Assembly: GCA_903856875.1 (NCBI GenBank)
Contig: CAIODE010000100.1
Location: 1 to 7,189, forward strand
Source of the DNA: an uncultured Burkholderiales bacterium
Lineage (GTDB): Bacteria > Pseudomonadota > Gammaproteobacteria > Burkholderiales > Burkholderiaceae_C
DNA length: 7,189 nucleotides
Direction of reading: 5' to 3'
This document shows, piece after piece, positions 1 to 6,497 of this stretch (its first letter is position 1; the number at the start of each line of letters is the position of its first letter). The notes under the pieces are model-generated. The model was given only the letters and a program-made list of their open reading frames with translations. It had not been told where the DNA came from and searched no databases. The position numbers and the translations under genes were made by a program.

Positions 1-173
1 GCGTCAGCATGCGTCAGCATACGTCAGCATACGTCAGCATGCGGACTTTGCGCGCGTCTTGAGCTGCTGCAGCGCGCTCAGCATACGTCAGCATACCAAT
101 GAGCATACGTCAGCATACGTCAGCATACGTCAGCATACGTCAGCATACGTCAGCATACGTCAGCATACGTCAG
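1..173. repeat. 10-bp tandem repeat array (ACGTCAGCAT), three clusters
   Basis: The unit ACGTCAGCAT occurs as direct repeats in three clusters. Bases 1-40 hold four units, the first two with G instead of A at the first position. Bases 78-95 hold just under two units. Bases 102-173 hold about seven near-perfect units. The clusters are separated by a G+C-rich non-repeat stretch (about 43-77) and a short break (96-101). Read on the plus strand the unit has no stop codon in any frame and, because 10 is not a multiple of 3, gives the same decapeptide cycle ([10 protein letters not shown]) in all frames. On the minus strand every frame hits TGA. The array enters the TatB reading frame at its right end. 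It may be a genuine variable-number repeat or an assembly artefact at a contig edge. Confidence 0.9.
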
Positions 174-407
174 ACAACGGCCATCGACTTTGAAAAACAG
201 TGGAACGACACCACAGCAGGGCTGGCCACAGAAACCACTCACACGCCTTGGGAACCGCCACCGCCTGTTTACAAGCATCCTGGTAAAAAGTTTCGTTTGA
301 AGCAGGCCGCAGTGCCTCAATGGTACAAATCGCGTGCGGGTGTGCGAACCAAAACATTGTCAGGTGCAGCCAGAGTGGCGCGCTATCGGCCCACCAGGTT
401 AGGTTAA
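99..407 (+). CDS. tatB: TatB C-terminal part, preceded by repeat-encoded residues (partial or disrupted)
   Basis: TatB works with TatC as the receptor for twin-arginine signal peptides in the inner membrane. Only a C-terminal tail is visible. From about base 174 the protein reads [10 protein letters not shown], then a proline-rich linker, and ends with [22 protein letters not shown] and a basic end. I recall this tail as typical of TatB in Burkholderiales. Position supports it: the stop lies six bases before the tatC GTG. The N-terminal transmembrane helix and amphipathic helix are absent; in their place residues 1-25 come from the 10-bp repeat. In this frame a TGA at 60-62 blocks any continuation to the left edge. 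The ATG at 99 is only the first in-frame ATG, has no Shine-Dalgarno sequence, and is unlikely to be the true start. Treat this as a fragment. Confidence is high for the tail, low for the 5' end. Confidence 0.7.
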   Translation: MSIRQHTSAYVSIRQHTSAYVSIRQTTAIDFEKQWNDTTAGLATETTHTPWEPPPPVYKHPGKKFRLKQAAVPQWYKSRAGVRTKTLSGAARVARYRPTRLG

Positions 408-413
408 TTTTCA

Positions 414-1199
414 GTGTCCGATCCAACACCTAAGTCCGAAGACGAACTGGCTGGCACCGAACAGCCTTTTGTGGCGCATTTGATTGAGTTGCGCGACAGG
501 CTGGTGCGCGCCATGGCGGGCATCGGCATTGCTGCAGCCATTTTGGCCTTTTTCCCCGGACCTGCCGAGCTTTACGATTTGCTTGCCGCCCCCTTGGTGG
601 CCAATCTGCCTGCAGGCACAACCTTGATTGCCACCTCGGTCATCTCACCTTTCATGGTGCCTCTCAAAATATTGCTCATGGCGGCATTCTTGTTGGCCTT
701 GCCTGTGGTTCTCTACCAAGTGTGGGCCTTCATTGCCCCTGGCTTGTACACCCATGAAAAACGCTTGGTCATGCCTTTGGTTATTTCCAGCACCTTGTTG
801 TTTTTCATTGGCGTTGCGTTTTGTTACTTCTTTGTCTTTGGTCAGGTGTTCAAATTCATTCAGAGTTTTGCACCTAAAAGCATCACGGCAGCGCCAGACA
901 TTGAAGCCTATCTTGGCTTTGTGTTGAACATGTTCTTGGCCTTTGGCTTGGCCTTTGAGGTCCCCATCGCGGTGGTAGTTTTGGCTCGTTTGAATGTGGT
1001 CACCATTGAAAAACTCAAAGACTTTCGGGGCTACTTTGTGGTTTTGGCTTTTGTCATTGCTGCCATCGTTACGCCCCCTGACGTGGTGTCTCAATTGGCA
1101 CTGGCTATACCCATGTGTTTGCTTTACGAATTGGGTATTTGGGCGGCGCAAATTTTCATCAAACACACGCAAGCCCCCGCAGAAGACACGCCCCCTTGA
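414..1199 (+). CDS. tatC: Sec-independent protein translocase subunit TatC
   Basis: TatC is the polytopic inner-membrane core of the twin-arginine translocase; it binds the signal peptide and, with TatB and TatA, exports folded proteins. The product is 261 residues, the usual size. Family marks are visible: the N-terminal H-L-I-E-L-R motif at residues 22-27, A-F-I-A-P-G-L-Y at about 105-112 with the following H-E-K-R, F-E-V-P at 181-184, and T-P-P-D-V-V-S-Q at 220-227. Hydrophobic segments at about 33-47, 78-106, 117-146, 167-192, 208-219 and 228-249 fit the six-helix fold. The start is GTG at 414, six bases after the tatB stop, with a weak AGG at 401-403; the next in-frame ATG would remove the H-L-I-E-L-R motif. 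It is cotranscribed with tatB by position. It converges on the protease gene, 28 bases apart. Confidence 0.96.
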   Translation: MSDPTPKSEDELAGTEQPFVAHLIELRDRLVRAMAGIGIAAAILAFFPGPAELYDLLAAPLVANLPAGTTLIATSVISPFMVPLKILLMAAFLLALPVVLYQVWAFIAPGLYTHEKRLVMPLVISSTLLFFIGVAFCYFFVFGQVFKFIQSFAPKSITAAPDIEAYLGFVLNMFLAFGLAFEVPIAVVVLARLNVVTIEKLKDFRGYFVVLAFVIAAIVTPPDVVSQLALAIPMCLLYELGIWAAQIFIKHTQAPAEDTPP

Positions 1200-1227
1200 G
1201 GGCTTGGTTTGATGGCGTTGTACAGAA

Positions 1228-2388
1228 TTAAGGGCGCACGGGCCGTGTGCCCGGCGTCACCCGAATTTCAATCAATTTGCCATTGCGCTGAACCGACAAA
1301 CTGGCCGCTTCACCTGGTTTCAAGGCCGCAACGCGAGTGAGCATTTCAGGCACATCAGCAACTGTTTGCCCTGCCACTTGCAAAATCAAATCGCCTGGTT
1401 GAATGCCTGCTTTGGCGGCAGGGCTGTTTTGCAAAACGCCATTGATCAGCACACCTTGTGGCAATGCACCTGTGGATTTTTCCTTGACAATGCCAAAGCT
1501 TTCGGCAATTTCAGCAGTCAATGGACGCGGCTCAACGCCTATCCAGCCCCGGGTTACTTTGCCATCTTTGATAAGAGAGGCCATGATCTGCGTGGCCGTG
1601 GAAACGGGCACCGCAAAGCCAATGCCCATGTTGCCCCCAGAGCGCGAGTAAATGGCCGTGTTAATGCCCATGAGCAAACCATTGGCATCAACCAAAGCAC
1701 CCCCAGAATTGCCGGGATTGATGGCCGCATCGGTTTGAATGAAATTTTCAAAGGTGTTGATGCCCAACTGCTTGCGCCCCAAGGCACTCACAATGCCCGA
1801 GGTGACGGTTTGCCCCACACCAAAAGGATTGCCAATGGCCAATACGGCGTCGCCCACTTGCAGGCTTTCCATTTGGCCCAGCACAATGGTGGGCAGCTTG
1901 GGCAAGTCAATTTTCAGCAAAGCCAGATCCGTTTCAGAATCTGTGCCAATCACTTTGGCCATGGTGGTTCGGCCATCGTTCAGGACAACTTCGATGGCTT
2001 CTGCCCCTTCAATGACATGGTGGTTGGTCAGGATATAGCCCTCTGAACTCACAATCACACCACTTCCCATGCCGCCGCCAGTTGACTCATCTTCAGGTTC
2101 TTCAAAAAAACGGAACCAAGGATCAGCACGCCGCGCTTTGCTTCTGGCCTTTTGCTGAACATTGATGCTGACAACGGCTGGCGCTGCTTTTTGAGCCGCT
2201 TGTCTGAAACTGCCCCCTGGCATCGCATCTTGACGGCCCTCCATGCGGGCTTGAGTCAGAGCAAGCGTCTTGCCGCTTCTCTCGCCCTTCAGCCAACCAG
2301 GCTGGAGGGTGGCGACGACAAACCAAGCGGCCAAGAGCACCGTCACCGATTGGGAAAACACAAGCCAAATTCTTTTCATGATCCGCAT
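1228..2388 (-). CDS. DegS/HtrA-type periplasmic serine protease, membrane-anchored, one PDZ domain
   Basis: This is an S1C (HtrA/Deg) family serine endopeptidase of 386 residues. A hydrophobic segment at about residues 8-28 is followed by a charged linker, a trypsin-like domain (about 65-275) and a single PDZ domain (about 280-378). The catalytic triad is visible: His124 in T-N-H-H-V, Asp154 in E-T-D-L-A-L-L-K, and Ser228 in G-N-S-G-G. One PDZ domain plus an uncleaved-looking N-terminal anchor matches DegS of E. coli or AlgW of Pseudomonas rather than the two-PDZ DegP/DegQ/MucD. The inferred role is envelope quality control, possibly the first cut of an anti-sigma-E factor; nothing here identifies the substrate. 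The start at 2388 has AGG a few bases upstream. A second ATG at 2379 (residue 4) is equally possible and keeps the anchor. It is transcribed divergently from pdxA. Annotation pipelines may call it DegQ or Do family. Confidence 0.93.
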   Translation of the reverse strand: MRIMKRIWLVFSQSVTVLLAAWFVVATLQPGWLKGERSGKTLALTQARMEGRQDAMPGGSFRQAAQKAAPAVVSINVQQKARSKARRADPWFRFFEEPEDESTGGGMGSGVIVSSEGYILTNHHVIEGAEAIEVVLNDGRTTMAKVIGTDSETDLALLKIDLPKLPTIVLGQMESLQVGDAVLAIGNPFGVGQTVTSGIVSALGRKQLGINTFENFIQTDAAINPGNSGGALVDANGLLMGINTAIYSRSGGNMGIGFAVPVSTATQIMASLIKDGKVTRGWIGVEPRPLTAEIAESFGIVKEKSTGALPQGVLINGVLQNSPAAKAGIQPGDLILQVAGQTVADVPEMLTRVAALKPGEAASLSVQRNGKLIEIRVTPGTRPVRP

Positions 2389-2514
2389 TGTGGCCTGAAC
2401 TTGAATTTAACGCATTCCTTGAGAGTTGAATCACAATAGACTCTGTTTGAAATTGAGACAGACACGTTTGATTTCAAGCCGATCATTTACAGATGCTCTA
2501 AACCACCACCATTT
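2389..2514. other. Divergent intergenic region between the protease gene and pdxA
   Basis: This 126-bp, relatively A+T-rich gap must hold the start signals for both divergent genes. I looked on both strands for a -35/-10 pair with 16-18 bp spacing and found no convincing one; several TTGA-like boxes (for example at 2419 and 2453) lack a good partner. I see no clear sigma-E type promoter on the minus strand, no strong inverted repeat, and no Shine-Dalgarno sequence in front of the pdxA ATG at 2515. Confidence 0.5.
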
Positions 2515-3576
2515 ATGTCGACCTTGTCCCCCATCGCTATCACGCCAGGAGATCCTTGCGGCATTGGCCCTGAAATCATTGCGCGTGCATTTTTGAACGA
2601 TGCGTTGTCGCCCCAAGCCGTGGCTGTGACGCAGGCTTGTTTTGTGGCTGGCGATTTGCAGGTGATGCAAAAAGCAGTCAACTTGCTTGATCCTCAAGGG
2701 CGTCAACTCAAGCTGCAAGTGATTCAAAAGCCAACGCAAGCGCTGAACTTGCCTTTGGGCGTTATCCCTGTTTTGCAAGTTGCCACATTGGATTCAGAAC
2801 TGCCTTACGGGAAAATACATGCGGAGGCCGGTCAATTTGCAGGCCAATGTGTGGTGTGGGCGGCGCAGGCAGCACTTCGCAAAGACATTGCCGCCATGGT
2901 CACTGCGCCCCTGCACAAAGAAGCACTTGCTGAAGCAGGTCCTCCCTTCAATCAGTTTCCTGGTCATACCGAGTTGCTGCAGTTCGAGGCTGCAAATTAC
3001 GCTGGCGTTCCCTTGGCTGACATGCCCGTGCGAATGATGTTGGCCAACGATGAGTTGCGAGTCGTGTTAGTGAGCATTCACGTTTCCTTGCGCCAAGCGC
3101 TTGAGGCTGTGACTTATGTCAATGTGCTTGAAAGCTTGCGCATTGCCCATCAGTCGCTCAGTATGTTGTTGGGACGAGCACCCAAAATTGGTGTGGCTGG
3201 ACTCAATCCGCACGCTGGTGAGGGTGGCTTGTTTGGCCGTGAAGAAATTGAAATCATTGAGCCAGCCATGGCTCAAGCGCGATCTGAGGGCATTTTGGCC
3301 CTTGGGCCTTTTGCGCCAGATACCGTTTTCATGCGTGCTCGTCAAAAACAGGGAGTTCATGCTGAATTCGATGTGGTTTTGGCCATGTACCACGACCAAG
3401 GTCTGATTCCCGTTAAATACATGGGCCTAGAGCAAGGTGTCAATGTCACACTCGGTTTGCCTTTGGTGCGAACCAGCCCCGATCACGGTACGGCTTTTGA
3501 CATTTCGGGGCAGGGCCTGGCTGATCCTTCCAGCATGGTCGCTGCCATCCGAATGGCGCGCCAATTGATTCCCTGA
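2515..3576 (+). CDS. pdxA: PdxA-family dehydrogenase, probable 4-hydroxythreonine-4-phosphate dehydrogenase
   Basis: PdxA oxidises 4-phosphohydroxy-L-threonine with NAD(P)+; the product decarboxylates and enters pyridoxal 5'-phosphate synthesis in the cytoplasm. The family signature I-T-P-G-D-P-C-G-I-G-P-E-I lies at residues 9-21. The three metal-binding histidines known from E. coli PdxA (166, 211, 266) align with His189 (S-I-H), His233 (G-L-N-P-H-A-G-E) and His293 (M-Y-H-D-Q-G). The substrate-side F-P-G-H-T-E motif (148-153) and R-T-S-P-D-H-G-T-A (319-327) are intact. At 353 residues it is somewhat longer than E. coli PdxA (329), with extra residues before G-K-I-H-A-E and after G-H-T-E. The start is fixed by the signature beginning at residue 9, although no Shine-Dalgarno sequence is visible. 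A related PdxA-like enzyme acting on another hydroxyacid (the TphB and PdxA2 types exist) cannot be excluded. The gene is apparently separate from the pet operon downstream. Confidence 0.9.
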   Translation: MSTLSPIAITPGDPCGIGPEIIARAFLNDALSPQAVAVTQACFVAGDLQVMQKAVNLLDPQGRQLKLQVIQKPTQALNLPLGVIPVLQVATLDSELPYGKIHAEAGQFAGQCVVWAAQAALRKDIAAMVTAPLHKEALAEAGPPFNQFPGHTELLQFEAANYAGVPLADMPVRMMLANDELRVVLVSIHVSLRQALEAVTYVNVLESLRIAHQSLSMLLGRAPKIGVAGLNPHAGEGGLFGREEIEIIEPAMAQARSEGILALGPFAPDTVFMRARQKQGVHAEFDVVLAMYHDQGLIPVKYMGLEQGVNVTLGLPLVRTSPDHGTAFDISGQGLADPSSMVAAIRMARQLIP

Positions 3577-3603
3577 GTCGGTGCAGGGTCTAGAAATGGC
3601 CCC

Positions 3604-3626
3604 CCGCAGTCGGCTACAATCTGCGG
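3604..3626. repeat. Inverted repeat CCGCAG-N11-CTGCGG around the candidate pet -10 box
   Basis: CCGCAG at 3604-3609 and CTGCGG at 3621-3626 are perfect reverse complements separated by 11 bases that contain the TACAAT box. As DNA this could be an operator. As RNA from pdxA readthrough it could be a small hairpin. No T run follows, so it is not a typical terminator. Short inverted repeats like this do occur by chance. Confidence 0.55.
3615..3620 (+). promoter_or_regulatory. Candidate -10 box of the petABC promoter (TACAAT)
   Basis: TACAAT, in the context CGGCTACAAT, lies 40 bases before the petA ATG and matches the sigma-70 -10 consensus at five of six positions. It would place the transcript start near 3627. 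No good -35 hexamer lies 16-18 bases upstream (the sequence there is around TAGAAAT), so the promoter may need an activator or be weak. The gap between pdxA and petA is short, so readthrough from pdxA is the alternative. Confidence 0.45.
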
Positions 3627-3659
3627 TTAACCCTGATACCGATTCGCTAGAGGATTTTC

Positions 3660-4256
3660 ATGAGTGATACCCCAGTCGACAGCAGCAAAAGGACGTGGCT
3701 AATTGCTTCAACCTGTGCTGGCGCCGTAGGCGCAGGCTTCGTCGCCACCCCCTTCATCAGCACTTTCCAGCCTTCCGAGCGCGCTAAAGCCGCAGGTGCT
3801 GCCGTTGAAGTTGATATTTCTGAAGTCAAACCCGGTGAGAAACTCACTGTTGAATGGCGCGGCAAGCCAGTTTGGATCATGCGCCGCACAACAGAACAAT
3901 TGGAAGCCTTGAAGAAGTTGGATGGTCAATTGGCCGATCCAGCGTCTAATCGCCAAGCTTACCCAACGCCCGAATACGCTAAAAACGCACACCGCTCTAT
4001 CAAGCCCGAGTTCATGGTGGCGGTTGGCATTTGCACCCATTTGGGTTGCTCGCCAGGCGACAAATTTCAATCAGGCGCTCAACCTTCTTTGCCAGACGAT
4101 TGGCAAGGCGGTTTCTTGTGCGCTTGCCACGGTTCTACCTTTGACTTGGCCGGCCGCGTGTTCAAAAACAAGCCCGCTCCCGACAACTTGGAAGTGCCAC
4201 CCCACATGTACCTGTCCGACAGCAAATTGCTGATCGGTGAAGACAAGAAGGCTTGA
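3660..4256 (+). CDS. petA: Ubiquinol-cytochrome c reductase iron-sulfur subunit (Rieske protein)
   Basis: The Rieske [2Fe-2S] subunit of the cytochrome bc1 complex takes one electron from ubiquinol at the Qo site and passes it to cytochrome c1 on the periplasmic side. The product is 198 residues. Cluster motifs are complete: C-T-H-L-G-C at 125-130 (ligands Cys125, His127) and C-A-C-H-G-S at 154-159 (ligands Cys154, His157), with Cys130 and Cys156 expected to form the disulfide. The N-terminus has a Tat-type signal-anchor (S-K-R-T-W-L at 9-14, then a hydrophobic stretch to about 33), with Lys-Arg instead of Arg-Arg. The ATG at 3660 has AGAGGA at 3649-3654, five bases away. It is the first gene of petABC; the petB ATG follows 11 bases after the stop. 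Confidence 0.97.
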   Translation: MSDTPVDSSKRTWLIASTCAGAVGAGFVATPFISTFQPSERAKAAGAAVEVDISEVKPGEKLTVEWRGKPVWIMRRTTEQLEALKKLDGQLADPASNRQAYPTPEYAKNAHRSIKPEFMVAVGICTHLGCSPGDKFQSGAQPSLPDDWQGGFLCACHGSTFDLAGRVFKNKPAPDNLEVPPHMYLSDSKLLIGEDKKA

Positions 4257-4267
4257 GGCATACCATC

Positions 4268-5677
4268 ATGGCTGAATTCAAGGAAATTTCTCCCAACGCC
4301 TCTGCAGGCGAAAAGCTCATGAACTGGGTCGACAACCGCTTCCCAGCAACCGAGTTGTTCAAAGCGCACATGAGCGAGTATTACGCATCCAAAAATTTGA
4401 ACATTTGGTATGTGTTTGGCGCTTTGTCATTGCTGGTGCTTGTGATCCAAATCGTCACTGGCATTTTCTTGGTGATGCATTACAAACCCGATGCCAACAT
4501 GGCGTTTGCCTCTGTGGAATACATCATGCGCGATGTGCCCTGGGGTTGGCTCATTCGCTACATGCACTCCACTGGCGCATCTGCGTTCTTCATCGTGGTT
4601 TACTTGCACATGTTCCGCGGCCTCATGTATGGAAGCTATCGCAAGCCACGTGAATTGGTCTGGATTTTTGGCTGTGCCATCTTCTTGTGCCTCATGGCCG
4701 AAGCCTTCATGGGCTACTTGTTGCCTTGGGGCCAAATGTCCTATTGGGGCGCGCAGGTGATCGTGAACTTGTTCTCTGCCATCCCCTTCATTGGCCCCGA
4801 TTTGGCTTTGCTCATTCGCGGCGACTTTGTGGTGGGCGATGCCACATTGAATCGATTCTTCAGCTTCCACGTCATTGCAGTGCCTTTGGTTCTGTTGGGC
4901 TTGGTGGTGGCGCACATCATTGCCTTGCACGAAGTGGGTTCGAACAATCCAGATGGCGTTGAAATTAAGGCGCCCGGTGCGCCCAAAGATGCCCATGGCC
5001 ACCCCTTGGATGGCATTCCGTTCCACCCTTACTACACCGTGCACGACATCTTCTCTGTCAGCATTTTTCTGATGGTGTTCACGGCCATCGTGTTTTTCGC
5101 GCCTGAGTTTGGCGGCTACTTTTTGGAGTACAACAACTTCATCCCAGCCGATCCCCTCAAGACACCTTTGCACATTGCCCCTGTTTGGTACTTCACACCT
5201 TACTACTCCATGCTGCGCGCCATCACCGGCGAGATGATGTATGTCCTCATTGCCTGCGTCATTGGCGGCGCCTTCTTTGGCGTCATCAAAGGCAAATTGC
5301 CCAGCATCTTGAAAGGCGCTGTCATTGGCAGTGCCGTGCTGTTGTCTGCCCTCATGCTGGCCATCGATGCCAAGTTTTGGGGCGTTGTGGTCATGGGTGG
5401 CGCGGTCGTCATCATGTTCTTTTTGCCTTGGCTTGATTACAGCCCGGTCAAGTCCATTCGATACCGTCCCGACTGGCACAAGTACGTGTACGCCGTGTTT
5501 GTCATTGACTTCTTTATTTTGGGTTACTTGGGTGTGCAACCGCCATCACCTCTTGGTGAGCGTGTATCTCAAGTGGGTACCTTGTTCTACTTTGGCTTCT
5601 TTTTATTGATGCCCATTTGGAGCAAGATGGGCACGCCCAAGCCTGTACCTGACCGCGTAGTTTTTGTTGCGCACTAA
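4268..5677 (+). CDS. petB: Cytochrome b subunit of the bc1 complex
   Basis: Cytochrome b is the membrane core of ubiquinol:cytochrome c oxidoreductase, carrying hemes bL and bH and the Qo and Qi sites. From the ATG at 4268 it is 469 residues, with eight or so hydrophobic helices, i.e. the unsplit bc1 type rather than b6 plus subunit IV. Heme ligands are visible as His100 and His114 in the second helix and His201 and His216 in the fourth. The second pair is 15 residues apart, as in cytochrome b6, rather than 14 as in mitochondria and Rhodobacter. The Qo motif is P-V-W-Y at 305-308 instead of P-E-W-Y, a variant known from beta- and gammaproteobacteria. I chose ATG 4268 because GAGG (4255-4258) lies nine bases upstream and M-A-E-F-K is a natural start; an in-frame TTG at 4253 overlaps the petA stop and is less likely. 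Middle gene of petABC. Confidence 0.97.
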   Translation: MAEFKEISPNASAGEKLMNWVDNRFPATELFKAHMSEYYASKNLNIWYVFGALSLLVLVIQIVTGIFLVMHYKPDANMAFASVEYIMRDVPWGWLIRYMHSTGASAFFIVVYLHMFRGLMYGSYRKPRELVWIFGCAIFLCLMAEAFMGYLLPWGQMSYWGAQVIVNLFSAIPFIGPDLALLIRGDFVVGDATLNRFFSFHVIAVPLVLLGLVVAHIIALHEVGSNNPDGVEIKAPGAPKDAHGHPLDGIPFHPYYTVHDIFSVSIFLMVFTAIVFFAPEFGGYFLEYNNFIPADPLKTPLHIAPVWYFTPYYSMLRAITGEMMYVLIACVIGGAFFGVIKGKLPSILKGAVIGSAVLLSALMLAIDAKFWGVVVMGGAVVIMFFLPWLDYSPVKSIRYRPDWHKYVYAVFVIDFFILGYLGVQPPSPLGERVSQVGTLFYFGFFLLMPIWSKMGTPKPVPDRVVFVAH

Positions 5678-5695
5678 GCTCAGGAAGACTTGAAA

Positions 5696-6463
5696 ATGAA
5701 AACAATGCAAAAATTTGTACTGACTGTGTGCGTGGCCTTGGCCGCTTTTTCAGGCGCCCAAGCGTCCGGCGGCAATGGCATAGCTTGGGACAAAGCACCC
5801 GTTAAAACCAACGACTTGGCCTCTTTGCAAAATGGTGCCAAGCTGTTCGTGAACTATTGCCTGAACTGCCACTCTGCAGCCTTCATGCGTTACAACCGCT
5901 TGCAAGACATTGGGTTGACCAACCAGCAAATCAAAGACAACCTTTTGTTCGCCACCGACAAAATTGGCGATACCATGAAGTCCAACATTGATCCTAAGCA
6001 AGCCAAAGACTGGTTTGGCGCTGTACCGCCCGACCTTACCTTGGTGGCCCGTTCACGTTCTGGCCATGGCGGTAGCGGTGCAGACTATATCTACACCTAC
6101 CTGCGTACCTACTACCGCGATGAGGCCAAGCCTACTGGCTGGAACAATTTGGCTTTTCCCAATGTGGGCATGCCAAACCCATTTTGGGAGTTGCAAGGCG
6201 AGCGCATGCCAGTCTATGAAGAGCGTCAGGAGCACGGCCACACGACGCAAATTTTCACAGGCTGGAAAACAGTCAAGCCAGGTACTTTGACACCTTTGCA
6301 GTACGACCAAGCCGTGGGTGATTTGGTCAACTACTTGCAATGGATGTCTGAGCCTGTGCAAAATACCCGTGTGCGCATTGGCGTTTGGGTATTGATCTTC
6401 TTGACGTTCTTCACTTTCATTGCATGGCGCTTGAACGCTGCTTACTGGAAAGATATCAAGTAA
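5696..6463 (+). CDS. petC: Cytochrome c1 of the bc1 complex
   Basis: Cytochrome c1 carries the covalently bound heme that accepts electrons from the Rieske centre and hands them to soluble or membrane cytochrome c in the periplasm. The product is 255 residues from the ATG at 5696. A signal peptide spans about residues 1-23 with a likely cut after A-Q-A. The heme site is C-L-N-C-H at 55-59. The probable axial methionine is Met159 in N-V-G-M-P-N-P-F-W. A single C-terminal anchor helix lies at about 228-245, followed by a short positive tail. AGGAAG at 5682-5687 is eight bases before the chosen ATG; a TTG at 5690 and an ATG at 5705 are alternatives that keep the signal peptide. It lies 18 bases after petB and is the last gene of petABC. 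Confidence 0.97.
   Translation: MKTMQKFVLTVCVALAAFSGAQASGGNGIAWDKAPVKTNDLASLQNGAKLFVNYCLNCHSAAFMRYNRLQDIGLTNQQIKDNLLFATDKIGDTMKSNIDPKQAKDWFGAVPPDLTLVARSRSGHGGSGADYIYTYLRTYYRDEAKPTGWNNLAFPNVGMPNPFWELQGERMPVYEERQEHGHTTQIFTGWKTVKPGTLTPLQYDQAVGDLVNYLQWMSEPVQNTRVRIGVWVLIFLTFFTFIAWRLNAAYWKDIK
6431..6459 (+). promoter_or_regulatory. Weak candidate promoter for sspA inside the 3' end of petC
   Basis: TTGAAC (6431-6436) and TATCAA (6454-6459) are spaced by 17 bp, and each matches four of six sigma-70 consensus positions. Transcription would start near 6466, just before the first hairpin of the sspA leader. It overlaps petC codons, so coding constraint alone may explain it. It deserves mention because no room for a promoter exists between the second hairpin and the sspA ribosome-binding site. 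Confidence 0.25.
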
Positions 6464-6472
6464 CAACTCATG

Positions 6473-6492
6473 ATTCGGGCTTCGGCCCGAAT
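6473..6492 (+). promoter_or_regulatory. Stable hairpin with TTCG tetraloop downstream of petC
   Basis: ATTCGGGC (6473-6480) and GCCCGAAT (6485-6492) form a perfect 8-bp stem closed by the very stable TTCG loop, ten bases after the petC stop. No T run follows, so it is not a classic intrinsic terminator alone. It may protect the 3' end of the pet transcript or form part of the sspA leader. Confidence 0.7.
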
Positions 6493-6497
6493 TGATG

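Noticed and set aside
43..97. Minus-strand short peptide starting M-L-S-A-L-Q-Q-L
   Set aside because: It is about 16 codons long, starts in the repeat itself, and has no ribosome-binding site or family resemblance.
1..173. CRISPR array
   Set aside because: The repeats are only 10 bp, mostly head to tail without spacers of regular length, and no cas gene is present.
645..1172. 175-codon minus-strand open frame opposite tatC
   Set aside because: Antisense shadow of tatC with the same polar, Gln/His/Asn-rich composition and no recognisable motif.
1188..1227. Terminator between the convergent tatC and protease genes
   Set aside because: Only a 3-4 bp stem (GCCC with GGGC) overlapping the tatC stop codon, and no T run on either strand.
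1366..2046. 226-codon plus-strand open frame opposite the protease gene
   Set aside because: The minus-strand protease carries an intact catalytic triad and PDZ domain, so the plus-strand frame is a shadow.
4253..4267. Upstream TTG start for petB
   Set aside because: It overlaps the petA stop, and the Shine-Dalgarno GAGG at 4255-4258 falls after it; ATG 4268 fits better.
4427..5539. 370-codon open frame on the minus strand
   Set aside because: It is a shadow of petB. Its His-, Asn- and Asp-rich composition is what the antisense of a membrane-protein gene gives, and it has no domain I recognise.
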